Below, in pieces: positions 1 to 6,034 of a stretch of 6,564 bases of DNA; positions within the stretch are counted from its first letter, which is position 1, and each line of letters begins with the position of its first letter. Both the position numbers and the translations under genes were made by a program. The notes below the pieces were generated by a model, which made no database searches, had not been told where the DNA came from, and saw only the letters and a list, made by a program, of their open reading frames with translations. Source of the DNA: an uncultured Hyphomicrobiales bacterium (GTDB lineage: Bacteria > Pseudomonadota > Alphaproteobacteria > Rhizobiales > Beijerinckiaceae); NCBI GenBank assembly GCA_903903935.1, contig CAIVAX010000578.1, positions 1-6,564 of the forward strand, in the 5' to 3' direction.

Positions 1-305
1 CTGGCGTCAAAAATCTCGATGACATGCTCAAGAATGTGCCTGGCATTGGCGCAGTGCTGATTGGCGAAGGCGATCTTTCGCAAGAGCTGGGCGTGCCGCG
101 TCAATATGAGCATCCCATTGTGCTCGAACATATGGCGCAGGTCGTCGCGACATGTAAGAAGCATAATGTTGTGGTCGGTCATCCTCATGTTGAAAACGAC
201 AATATGGAGCGCGTGATTGGCGAGGGCTATCGCTTCTTGATGTGCTCGGCACCGCGCAGCTATGGCAAGCTCGACAAGGCGATGAAACTCGTCGGCCGCG
301 CCTAA
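1..305 (+). CDS. HpcH/HpaI-family aldolase, C-terminal fragment
   Basis: This is the last ~100 codons of a gene that starts left of the window; the first complete codon is at position 3 and TAA is at 303-305. The fragment has the family stretch GIGAVLIGEGDLSQELG. The Asp of GEGDLS corresponds to the second metal-binding carboxylate of class II pyruvate aldolases such as HpaI; the Glu ligand would lie upstream and is not visible. The ending GYRFLM...KLDKAMKLVGRA also fits the C-terminal helix of the barrel. Family members cleave or form 2-keto acids from pyruvate and an aldehyde using a divalent metal, in the cytoplasm. The next gene follows after 13 nt on the same strand, so the two are probably co-transcribed. 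Which substrate it uses cannot be judged. A citrate-lyase beta-like or malyl-CoA lyase-like member is less likely, because the GEGDLS region is closer to the HpaI/GarL branch. Confidence 0.8.
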   Translation, partial: GVKNLDDMLKNVPGIGAVLIGEGDLSQELGVPRQYEHPIVLEHMAQVVATCKKHNVVVGHPHVENDNMERVIGEGYRFLMCSAPRSYGKLDKAMKLVGRA

Positions 306-310
306 GAGGA
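304..310 (+). promoter_or_regulatory. Ribosome binding site for the 301-aa protein
   Basis: AGAGGA at 305-310 lies 8 nt before the ATG at 319 and overlaps the stop codon of the upstream aldolase. It fixes the start at 319 and supports translation from a shared transcript. Confidence 0.7.
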
Positions 311-318
311 TTGCACGC

Positions 319-1224
319 ATGATCTATCCCGCATCAGGACAGGTGAAACTCGAGATCAATCTGGCTGATTCAGATCTCATGCGTGCCCTCAAAGCAGGCG
401 AGATTGGCAGCGATCTCGTCACGCTGGATTATACCGGTCCTAAAACCGCCAATCAGGGTTTCAAACCCATGGTGCGCGAAGGCAAATTCGATGGCGGCGA
501 GCTCGCCATCGTCACCTTTTTGCAAGCGCTTGAATTTGGCAAGCCATTGGTGCTCATGCCCGCCACAATGGTCGGCCGCTTTCAGCATTATCTGCTGGTC
601 TATAACAGCGACAAGCGCCCCGCCATGACGCCCAAGGATTTAGAGGGCAAACGGGTCGGGATCAGAGCCTATACGCAGACAACAGCCATGTGGCTGCGGG
701 CGCATTTGCAACATGATTATGGTGTTGATCTGTCCAAAATCACATGGGTCTGTTGGGATGATCCCCATCCTGCCGAATATAAAGATCCTGATTTCGTCAA
801 TCGCGTGCCAGCGGGGTCTAAATCACTCGATGATATGTTGCTCGATGGCGATCTCGATGCCGCTATTCCAGGTTATGATGTGATCAAACTTCCGCAGATC
901 AAGCCCATCATTCCCGATCTTGCCTCGGCTGGTCGTGCCTTTTGGGACAAATATCACGCCGTCAGCGTCAATCACATTTTCACGATCAAGCGGGAATTAG
1001 CTGAACAGCGCCCCGATGTCGTCAAAGAACTCTATCGCATGTTGCTGGCGAGCAAACAAAAGGCCCCCGCCCCCATGGATGGCATTGATCCTCTGCCCTT
1101 TGGCTATGAGGCTTTGCGCAAGCCCTTGGAACTGGCAATCCAATATTCATTGGAGCAAAAACTGATCACGCGGAGATTTTCCGTTGATGAGCTCTTCCAT
1201 AATGCCTCGCGCCATCTGGGCTGA
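319..1224 (+). CDS. 4,5-dihydroxyphthalate decarboxylase-like / NMT1-type binding-fold protein
   Basis: This is a 301-aa protein with ATG start and TGA stop. It resembles the 4,5-dihydroxyphthalate decarboxylase (Pht5-like) family, which shares the two-lobe fold of ABC substrate-binding proteins. Matching signatures, from memory of the family, are FDGGELAIVTFLQA (~57-70), RFQHYLLVYN (~87-96), the block DLEGKRVGIRAYTQT (~107-121), the AG-DLAA-like stretch LDDMLLDGDLDAAI (~170-183), and the C-terminal PFGYEALRKPLELAIQYSLEQ. The N-terminus is polar and has no hydrophobic signal peptide or lipobox, so the protein is expected to be cytoplasmic. That favours an enzyme (decarboxylase) over a periplasmic receptor. 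It follows a pyruvate aldolase and converges with an ABC importer, so the alternative of a binding protein for that importer stays open. Length is close to the usual ~320 aa. The family is well supported; the reaction is not. Confidence 0.72.
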   Translation: MIYPASGQVKLEINLADSDLMRALKAGEIGSDLVTLDYTGPKTANQGFKPMVREGKFDGGELAIVTFLQALEFGKPLVLMPATMVGRFQHYLLVYNSDKRPAMTPKDLEGKRVGIRAYTQTTAMWLRAHLQHDYGVDLSKITWVCWDDPHPAEYKDPDFVNRVPAGSKSLDDMLLDGDLDAAIPGYDVIKLPQIKPIIPDLASAGRAFWDKYHAVSVNHIFTIKRELAEQRPDVVKELYRMLLASKQKAPAPMDGIDPLPFGYEALRKPLELAIQYSLEQKLITRRFSVDELFHNASRHLG

Positions 1225-1267
1225 AGCGATCAAGCCAAGCGCGCTTGGCTAGCGCGCTGTCCCAAGA
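1225..1267. terminator. Overlapping palindromes between convergent genes
   Basis: The 43-nt gap between the plus-strand 301-aa gene and the minus-strand permease holds a perfect 18-bp palindrome, AGCCAAGCGCGCTTGGCT, at 1233-1250. A second possible stem pairs AGCGCGCT at 1238-1245 with AGCGCGCT at 1251-1258 around a 5-nt loop. The two folds share bases and exclude each other. The position suggests a bidirectional transcription terminator. However, no T-run follows the stems on either strand, so it is not a classic intrinsic terminator and may only block read-through or stabilise 3' ends. Confidence 0.5.
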
Positions 1268-2035
1268 TTACCGTGATTTCCAAGGTATGCACAGCCGCTC
1301 AAGCCCATCAAGGATGAGCGAGAAGACGAGACCTAACAGGCCAATCGTCACAATACCGGCAAACATCATATCAACCTGTAGCAGGTTCCAAGAATTCCAG
1401 ATCAAAAAGCCAATGCCCAATTTGGTGGCGACAAATTCAGCGGCGATCAAAACAATAAACGCAACTGCAATGCCAATGCGCAAGCCGGCAAAAATCATCG
1501 GCAGCGAGCCAAACAAAACAATACGCGAAAACACAATCCAGGACGAAGCGCCATAGTTTTTGGCGACATCCCAATAGATCTTTTCAATATTGGCCGCCCC
1601 CGTAAACGTATTCACGACAACGGGAAAGAACACACCAATCGCGACCAAAGCGATTTTGGACGCATCGCCAAAACCAAAGGCCAGAGCCAGCAAAGGCATT
1701 AGCGCAATCTTTGGAATGGGAAACAGCATGCTAATCAAAGGATCAAAGAAAATCCGCACCGGGCGGAACATGGCCATCATCATGCCAATGCAAATGGCCG
1801 GCAAAGTGCCAATGAAAAACCCCGCAAACACTCGCCAGAGTGTAGCGCTGACATGATCCTTCAATTCTCCGGTTAGGGTAATGTCGATAAAGCTTGCCAC
1901 AATATCGGTCGGCGCAGGCAGAAAGCGCCGATCGCCAAAGCCGGCCATCAACAGGCCCTGCCAGACAATCAGCAGGCCGATGGGCGAAATGAAATAAAGG
2001 CTGCGCGCCTTTAATTTTTCTAATGCGGAGCTCAC
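1268..2035 (-). CDS. ABC transporter permease, SsuC/TauC-like
   Basis: This is a 255-aa inner-membrane protein, the usual size for nitrate/sulfonate/taurine-type importer permeases (BPD_transp_1 family). Hydrophobic segments are visible near residues 13-33, 64-90, 97-122, 127-147, 178-200 and 225-245, fitting about six transmembrane helices. The cytoplasmic EAA coupling loop is recognisable at ~156-185: DVAKNYGASSWIVF then SRIVLFGSLPMIFAGLRIG, with the conserved Gly at 162. The early motif FLPAPTDIVASF is typical of the SsuC/TauC/NrtB group. The start is GTG at 2035-2033, which overlaps the TGA of the upstream ATPase gene in a GTGA tetranucleotide, so translational coupling is likely. The stop is TAA at 1270-1268. 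It should form the channel for the ATPase encoded next to it. The substrate cannot be told from the sequence; sulfonates, aromatic acids and pyrimidine precursors are all carried by this subfamily. Confidence 0.9.
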   Translation of the reverse strand: MSSALEKLKARSLYFISPIGLLIVWQGLLMAGFGDRRFLPAPTDIVASFIDITLTGELKDHVSATLWRVFAGFFIGTLPAICIGMMMAMFRPVRIFFDPLISMLFPIPKIALMPLLALAFGFGDASKIALVAIGVFFPVVVNTFTGAANIEKIYWDVAKNYGASSWIVFSRIVLFGSLPMIFAGLRIGIAVAFIVLIAAEFVATKLGIGFLIWNSWNLLQVDMMFAGIVTIGLLGLVFSLILDGLERLCIPWKSR

Positions 2036-2829
2036 AGATTCAACTCCTTGCGGGCGCTCAAAACTTCATCCTCCAGCACATGCCAAATATCAACTTTGAG
2101 GGCGGCAAACTCTGCACTGCCCGACAGCGCAATCACATCGCGCGGGCGCTGGAAGGGCACATCAATGATCTGTTTTATGCGCCCGGGATGCGCGGTCATA
2201 ATCACCGTCTTGTCGCCCAGCATCAGCGCTTCATCAATCGAATGGGTGATATAGACCACAGTCTTGCCCGTGGCCTCCCAAATGCGCACCAATTCCGCCT
2301 GCAAAATGGCGCGATTCTGCGCATCAAGCGCAGCAAAGGGTTCATCCATCAGCAACATGCCCGGATTGGTCACAAAGGCGCGGGCAATCGCACCGCGCTG
2401 GCGCATGCCGCCTGATAATTGATGCGGATAATGAGTGCGAAAACGCGTGAGGCCAACCAGCTTCAAGGCCTCTTCAACCCGCTCAGCGATTTCGGCCTTG
2501 TCGACACCACGTGTCATCAGGCCAAAGCCGACATTGGTCTCCACATTCATCCAAGGAAACAGGCCGCTTTCTTGAAAGACCATGGCATTTTGCACCGCCC
2601 AGCCGGAGGAATCGACTTGGATCGTGCCACTGGTTTGAGTTTCAAGCCCGGCCAGAATACGCAGCAAAGTGGATTTACCGCAGCCACTGGGGCCAACAAT
2701 GCAGATGAATTGGCCCGGCTCGATTGCAAGATCGATCTGATCAATGGCAATAGTCGGGGTCGAGGCTGTTTGATAGACCTTGCGCAAGCCCTCAATCTTG
2801 ATGCCGGCGCCACGCCGCTCCATCGCCAT
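2032..2829 (-). CDS. ABC transporter ATP-binding protein, SsuB/TauB-like
   Basis: This 265-aa nucleotide-binding subunit has every motif intact: Walker A GPSGCGKST at 46-54, Q-loop Gln86 in VFQESGLFPW, signature LSGGMRQR at 138-145, Walker B LLMDE at 159-163, D-loop ALD at 167-169, and switch His196 in YITHSIDEA. The FQESGLFPWMNVETNV stretch and the overall length are typical of the nitrate/sulfonate/taurine importer branch (SsuB/TauB/NrtD). It powers import through the downstream permease, which it overlaps by 4 bp. The ATG at 2829 is preceded on the minus strand by GGGGG at a spacing of about 5 nt, an adequate ribosome binding site. A second ATG two codons later is a possible alternative. 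No periplasmic binding protein with a signal peptide is present in this operon within the window. Confidence 0.92.
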   Translation of the reverse strand: MAMERRGAGIKIEGLRKVYQTASTPTIAIDQIDLAIEPGQFICIVGPSGCGKSTLLRILAGLETQTSGTIQVDSSGWAVQNAMVFQESGLFPWMNVETNVGFGLMTRGVDKAEIAERVEEALKLVGLTRFRTHYPHQLSGGMRQRGAIARAFVTNPGMLLMDEPFAALDAQNRAILQAELVRIWEATGKTVVYITHSIDEALMLGDKTVIMTAHPGRIKQIIDVPFQRPRDVIALSGSAEFAALKVDIWHVLEDEVLSARKELNL

Positions 2830-3087
2830 TACGCCCCCAATTGATCGTTAACTCCCATCATTCTTGGATACAGGCTTCTTTCAGACTTGCAAGAGGCTTT
2901 CAGAATTGCAAGAGGCCATACTAATGAGAGGCTTTGGGGGACCAACAAAGTGGGCAATGGCCCAGCCTCAGGGCAGGTTATCCCTTGCTTGCTCTTTACA
3001 CCCAATAAAGCTGCATAAGCGGTTTGCTCAGTGCAAAAGCCTATGCTAGCCAAAGCGCCTGAATTCTTGACACATGAGATCTTTATT
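2830..3087. promoter_or_regulatory. Divergent intergenic control region
   Basis: This 258-nt gap without a supported gene separates the minus-strand ABC operon from the plus-strand MetE-like pair, so promoters for both should lie here. It contains tandem 19-nt repeats (listed separately), a third partial match AGAGGCTTT at 2927-2935, a hairpin TGGGC-AATG-GCCCA at 2951-2964, and a weaker AGGG/CCCT pairing at 2970-2985. No convincing -35/-10 pair was found for either direction. TTGACA at 3067-3072 is a perfect -35 hexamer but has no -10 at proper spacing before the start at 3088. No known SAM, SAH or cobalamin riboswitch pattern was recognised. Confidence 0.55.
2878..2915. repeat. Two tandem 19-nt direct repeats, likely regulator sites
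   Basis: CTTTCAGACTTGCAAGAGG at 2878-2896 is followed directly by a second copy at 2897-2915 that differs only at one base (C2886 versus A2905). In the first copy, the core CTTGCAAG (2886-2893) is an 8-bp palindrome. The second copy keeps TTGCAA as a palindromic core. Spacing of the cores is 19 nt, close to two helical turns, so two regulator dimers could bind the same face. The repeats lie about 50 nt upstream of the ABC ATPase start, and 170 nt upstream of the MetE-like start. Confidence 0.55.
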
Positions 3088-4254
3088 ATGCAGCGCAGCA
3101 CAGACCGGATTTTGACCACACATGTCGGCAGCCTCATCCGCCCCGATGACCTCAAAGATTTCATCCGCGCCAAGCAATCGGGCAAACCTTTCGATCTGGC
3201 CGCCTATAAATCCTGCCTCACCCATTCTGTGGCGGACATTGTCGCGCAGCAAGCCAAGGTCGGTATTGATATTCCCAGTGATGGTGAATTTGGCAAAGGC
3301 ATTAGCTGGTCGCAATATGCGCTGGATCGCTTGAGCGGCTTTGAACGCCGCCCCGTGACACGCGAGACCAATCCCTTCAATCGCGGTCTTGATCGCAGCA
3401 AATTTGCTGCCTTCTATGCTGAAATGGATGCGGCTGATGGTATTAACACCACCGCAGATTCCATTTGCGTAGGGCCCATCGCCTATACCGGACAAGACGA
3501 AGTGCAGCGCGACATTGATAATTTCAAAGCCGCGCTCGGTAAGGTCAAAGTGTCCGAGGCCTTCTTGCCGGTCGCAGCGATTTCCAGCGTCATTCCCGAT
3601 CGCAAGAATGAATATTATAAGACCGAAGATGACTGCTCGGCCGCCATCGCAGAGGCCATGCGCACAGAATATAAAATGATCGTCGATGCTGGCTTTGTCA
3701 TTCAGCTTGATGATGCCAGAGCCGCTGTCACTTATGACCGCATGGTGCCGCCTGCTTCATTTGAAGATTATATGAAATGGCTGGGCAAGATGGTTGATCT
3801 CATCAACCATTCCATTGCTGGCATTCCCGAAGATCGCATTCGCTATCATGTGTGCTGGGGCAGCTGGCCCGGTCCGCATACCTCTGATGTGGCGCTAGAA
3901 AAGATTGTGCATGAAATCCTGCGCGTCAAAGCCGGGGCTTTGGTGATTGAAAATGCCAATCCCCGCCATGAGCATGAATGGAAAGTCTGGGAAAAGGTGA
4001 AACTCCCGCAAGGTCGCATTCTCGTCCCCGGCGTTATCAGCCATGCGACCAATGTGGTTGAGCATCCCGAGCTGGTTGCCGAGCGTGTCACACGCCTTGC
4101 CAAACTTGTGGGTCGTGAAAATGTGATTGCCAGCACCGATTGCGGCTTTGCTCAGGGCCCGCTGCTGCGCCGCGTTCATCCCAGCATTATGTGGGCTAAA
4201 CTTGAAGCGCTATCTGAAGGCGCGCGCATTGCCAGCCGTCAACTCTGGTCTTGA
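3088..4254 (+). CDS. MetE C-terminal-domain-like methyltransferase (first paralogue)
   Basis: This is a 388-aa protein of the cobalamin-independent methionine synthase / UROD-like superfamily (COG0620 type). It corresponds to the C-terminal catalytic half of MetE alone; full MetE is about 750 aa. The zinc ligand set is complete: His254-X-Cys256 in RYHVCWGSW, Glu288 in ALVIENANP, and Cys352 in ASTDCGF. The N-terminal signature TTHVGSLIRP begins at about residue 10. Start choice: the frame is open up to a GTG at 3031, but the extra 19 residues do not look family-like, so the ATG at 3088 is preferred; its ribosome binding site is weak. Relatives transfer methyl or alkyl groups to or from thiols using zinc to activate the thiol. 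These include methionine synthases, YxjG/YxjH-type proteins and epoxyalkane:coenzyme M transferase, so the true substrate is open. It stands 42 nt before a second paralogue, probably in one transcript. Confidence 0.85.
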   Translation: MQRSTDRILTTHVGSLIRPDDLKDFIRAKQSGKPFDLAAYKSCLTHSVADIVAQQAKVGIDIPSDGEFGKGISWSQYALDRLSGFERRPVTRETNPFNRGLDRSKFAAFYAEMDAADGINTTADSICVGPIAYTGQDEVQRDIDNFKAALGKVKVSEAFLPVAAISSVIPDRKNEYYKTEDDCSAAIAEAMRTEYKMIVDAGFVIQLDDARAAVTYDRMVPPASFEDYMKWLGKMVDLINHSIAGIPEDRIRYHVCWGSWPGPHTSDVALEKIVHEILRVKAGALVIENANPRHEHEWKVWEKVKLPQGRILVPGVISHATNVVEHPELVAERVTRLAKLVGRENVIASTDCGFAQGPLLRRVHPSIMWAKLEALSEGARIASRQLWS

Positions 4255-4286
4255 GTCTTTTTAAAGAACACATCAAAAAACATCAT

Positions 4287-4296
4287 AGGAGTGAAC
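4287..4296 (+). promoter_or_regulatory. Strong ribosome binding site deciding the second MetE-like start
   Basis: AGGAG at 4287-4291 is followed by 5 nt and then the ATG at 4297. An in-frame GTG at 4291 overlaps this ribosome binding site, so the ATG is the better start. The first residues after it, MSERNKPPFRADHVGSLIRP, reach the family signature at once. Confidence 0.75.
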
Positions 4297-5418
4297 ATGT
4301 CCGAGCGTAATAAGCCCCCCTTTCGTGCTGACCATGTCGGCAGCCTCATCCGTCCTGAACGCCTCGTTGCCGCCCGTTTGGGCCGCGAGGCAGGATCAGT
4401 CTCGGCGGATGAATTGCTGAAGATCCAGCATGAGTGCATTCGCGAAGTCGTCGATATTCAGCAAAATCTTGGCCTGAAAGTCGTCACAGATGGCGAGTTT
4501 AACCGCCAATCCTGGCAAACAGATTTTCTGTTGAAGATTGCCAATATTGGCCGCACGGAATCCAAAATCCGGGTGCGCTTTCACTCCAAGACGGGCGTGC
4601 GTGATAGCGCCCCGCCCTCATTGGTCGTGCAAGGCAAGCTGGGCCGTCCGCAGCCCATCTTCGTTGATGATTTCAAATTCCTCGCCTCCATTGCAAAGGG
4701 CACTCCCAAAGTGACCCTGCCCTCACCCTCTGTTGTGCATTTCCGCGGTGGTCGCAATGCGATTGATCCCAAAGCCTATCCCGATATTGAAGAATTCTAT
4801 GATGATCTGGCCCGCGTCTATCGCGAAGAATTTGCCGGCTTGGTCGATGTCGGCTGCCGCTATCTGCAGATTGACGAAGTCAATCTGGCCTATCTGTGCG
4901 ATCCGGCTCTGCGCGCCGAAGTCGTCAATATGGGTGAAGATCCTGCCAGCCTGCCCAAGACCTATTCCAAGCTGATCAATGCCACTTTGACCGATCTGCC
5001 TGCCGATATGACGGTCTGCATGCATTTGTGCCGTGGCAATTTTGGCGGCATGTGGGTGGCCGATGGCGGCTATGATCCGATTGCCGAAATGCTGTTCAAC
5101 GACATTAAGGTCAACGGCTATTTCCTTGAATATGACAGCGAGCGCGCCGGTGGCTTTGAGCCTTTGCGCTTCCTGCCCAAGGGCAAGATTGCCGTACTGG
5201 GTCTGATGACGACCAAATCGCCCGATCTGGAAACCAAAGACGATCTCAAGCGCCGGATCGATCAGGCCGCCAAATTTGCTCCCTTGGAGCAATTGGCTCT
5301 GAGCCCGCAATGCGGCTTCTCCAGCGGCATTGGTGGCCAGACCATGAGTGTGGATCAGGAAATCCGCAAGCTTGAGCTGATCGTTGAAACCGCCCGCGAG
5401 GTTTGGGGATCAGCTTGA
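4297..5418 (+). CDS. MetE C-terminal-domain-like methyltransferase (second paralogue)
   Basis: This 373-aa protein belongs to the same superfamily as its upstream neighbour and shares the HVGSLIRP signature near the N-terminus, but it is clearly divergent elsewhere. The zinc ligands are His243-X-Cys245 in CMHLCRGNF, Glu278 in FLEYDSERAG, and Cys339 in LSPQCGFSSG. HLCRGN and EYDSERAG are typical of the stand-alone YxjG/YxjH-like branch usually annotated as 5-methyltetrahydropteroyltriglutamate-homocysteine methyltransferase. The MetE N-terminal folate-binding half is absent. In vivo activity may therefore be a thiol methyltransferase with another methyl donor, or C-S bond chemistry as in epoxyalkane:coenzyme M transferase. 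It ends with TGA at 5416-5418, 44 nt before the toxin-antitoxin pair. The adjacent paralogues could form a heteromeric enzyme or act on successive steps; this is inference. Confidence 0.86.
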   Translation: MSERNKPPFRADHVGSLIRPERLVAARLGREAGSVSADELLKIQHECIREVVDIQQNLGLKVVTDGEFNRQSWQTDFLLKIANIGRTESKIRVRFHSKTGVRDSAPPSLVVQGKLGRPQPIFVDDFKFLASIAKGTPKVTLPSPSVVHFRGGRNAIDPKAYPDIEEFYDDLARVYREEFAGLVDVGCRYLQIDEVNLAYLCDPALRAEVVNMGEDPASLPKTYSKLINATLTDLPADMTVCMHLCRGNFGGMWVADGGYDPIAEMLFNDIKVNGYFLEYDSERAGGFEPLRFLPKGKIAVLGLMTTKSPDLETKDDLKRRIDQAAKFAPLEQLALSPQCGFSSGIGGQTMSVDQEIRKLELIVETAREVWGSA

Positions 5419-5426
5419 TTCTCTGT

Positions 5427-5463
5427 TAGTATATCCGCCTGTTCTATTTAAATAGGTATACTA
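5427..5463. promoter_or_regulatory. Nested palindromes before mntA, probable operator/promoter
   Basis: TAGTATA at 5427-5433 and TATACTA at 5457-5463 form a 7-bp inverted repeat. Between them lies a perfect 12-bp palindrome, CTATTTAAATAG, at 5444-5455. The right arm contains TATACT, a near-consensus -10, but it abuts the ATG of mntA, so transcription from it would start inside the gene. A role as an operator for autoregulation, as in many toxin-antitoxin operons, is inferred. AGG at 5454-5456 is the only ribosome-binding-like match. Confidence 0.5.
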
Positions 5464-5753
5464 TGCGACCTTCTGTCGTGCTCGACATTCAGAGAAATGC
5501 TGTGCGCGAAGCGGTAAACCGCTTCTGCACCGCTAATCCCCGCGTCTTTGGCTCGGTACTGCATGGCACTGATCGGGATGGGAGTGATATTGATCTTCTG
5601 GTCGATGCCCTTCCCGGAGCAACCCTGTTTGACCTCGGCGGGCTGCAAGACGAGCTGGAAAATCTACTCGGCCTTCAGGTCCATGTGCTGACCCCTGGAG
5701 ACTTGCCTGAGAAATTTAGGGCGAAAGTGCTGGCGGAGGCTAAGCCTTTATGA
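5463..5753 (+). CDS. mntA: MntA-like MNT-domain nucleotidyltransferase antitoxin
   Basis: This 96-aa minimal nucleotidyltransferase carries the signature GSX10DXD: Gly30-Ser31, then Asp42-X-Asp44 in SDIDLLVD, the metal-binding pair of the polymerase-beta-like fold. The C-terminal block LLGLQVHVLTPGDLPEKFRAKVLAEAKPL (~68-96; key positions His74 and Pro95) matches the family, where the motif usually reads V-D-V/L and supplies the third carboxylate; here His74 stands in its place. In type VII MntA/HepT systems, the antitoxin adds AMP residues to a tyrosine of the HEPN toxin and so blocks its RNase. The ATG of the toxin overlaps the stop in an ATGA, the standard arrangement. The start at ATG 5463 is preceded by a palindromic region and only a weak ribosome binding site; GTG at 5478 is a possible alternative. 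If His74 is real, catalysis may be weakened or lost. Confidence 0.85.
   Translation: MRPSVVLDIQRNAVREAVNRFCTANPRVFGSVLHGTDRDGSDIDLLVDALPGATLFDLGGLQDELENLLGLQVHVLTPGDLPEKFRAKVLAEAKPL
5735..5739 (+). promoter_or_regulatory. Ribosome binding site for hepT
   Basis: GGAGG lies inside the end of mntA, 10 nt before the ATG at 5750. With the ATGA overlap, this supports coupled translation of the antitoxin and toxin. Confidence 0.6.
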
Positions 5754-6034
5754 GCGAGCATCGTCTTTCCGATTATCTCGATCATATTCAGAAGGCTGCT
5801 CAAGATGCCTGCAGCTTTGTAGAAGGCCTCACCAAACAAGATTTTATTACAGACAAGCGCACCCAGCAGGCTGTGATAATGAGCCTCATCATCATTGGTG
5901 AGGCCGTCTCGAAAATCATGGATCGATATCCAAAGTTTCCCGAAACTCAAAAGCAGATTCCTTGGATCAATATGCGTGGCATGCGCAACCGCATCGCCCA
6001 TGGCTATTTCGACATTAATCTCGATTTAGTATAG
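5750..6034 (+). CDS. hepT: HepT-like HEPN toxin (DUF86), cut short by an in-frame TAG
   Basis: This 94-aa reading frame encodes an all-helical HEPN RNase of the DUF86/HepT family. The catalytic motif RX4HXY is complete: Arg79, His84 and Tyr86 in RNRIAHGY. Tyr86 is the expected site of AMP addition by MntA. Other family features are the N-terminal LSDYLDHIQKAA, the helix AVIMSLIIIGEAVSKI (~41-56), and IPWINMRGMRN. Family proteins usually run about 110-120 aa and end with a helix beginning DLVWD. Here the frame reads DLV then TAG at 6032-6034, followed in frame by Asp-Thr-Val and a family-like tail to 6106. The sequence therefore appears to have a Trp95 (TGG) to TAG nonsense change that removes the last helix. 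It overlaps mntA by 4 bp. The truncated protein may be unstable or inactive, or a sequencing error may be involved. Confidence 0.82.
   Translation: MSEHRLSDYLDHIQKAAQDACSFVEGLTKQDFITDKRTQQAVIMSLIIIGEAVSKIMDRYPKFPETQKQIPWINMRGMRNRIAHGYFDINLDLV

Noticed and set aside
2023..2844. Plus-strand open frames of 130 and 141 codons opposite the ATPase gene
   Set aside because: They are shadows of an ABC ATPase gene that carries every expected motif.
3067..3072. Consensus -35 TTGACA
   Set aside because: No -10 hexamer lies 15-19 nt downstream; at that distance the sequence is already inside the gene.
3031..3087. Upstream GTG start extending the first MetE-like protein by 19 residues
   Set aside because: There is no ribosome binding site at 3031 and the added residues do not look family-like; the conserved TTHVGSLIRP begins soon after the ATG at 3088.
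2951..3087. Possible SAM or related riboswitch before the MetE-like genes
   Set aside because: Only short simple hairpins are present (TGGGC/GCCCA, AGGG/CCCT); none of the conserved core patterns of known SAM, SAH or cobalamin riboswitches was recognised.
3046..3495. 149-codon minus-strand frame over the start of the first MetE-like gene
   Set aside because: It is antisense to a clearly coding segment and resembles no family.
4723..5310. 195-codon open frame on the minus strand
   Set aside because: It lies wholly opposite the second MetE-like gene, which has intact zinc ligands and a strong ribosome binding site; the antisense product is low-complexity with no recognised motif.
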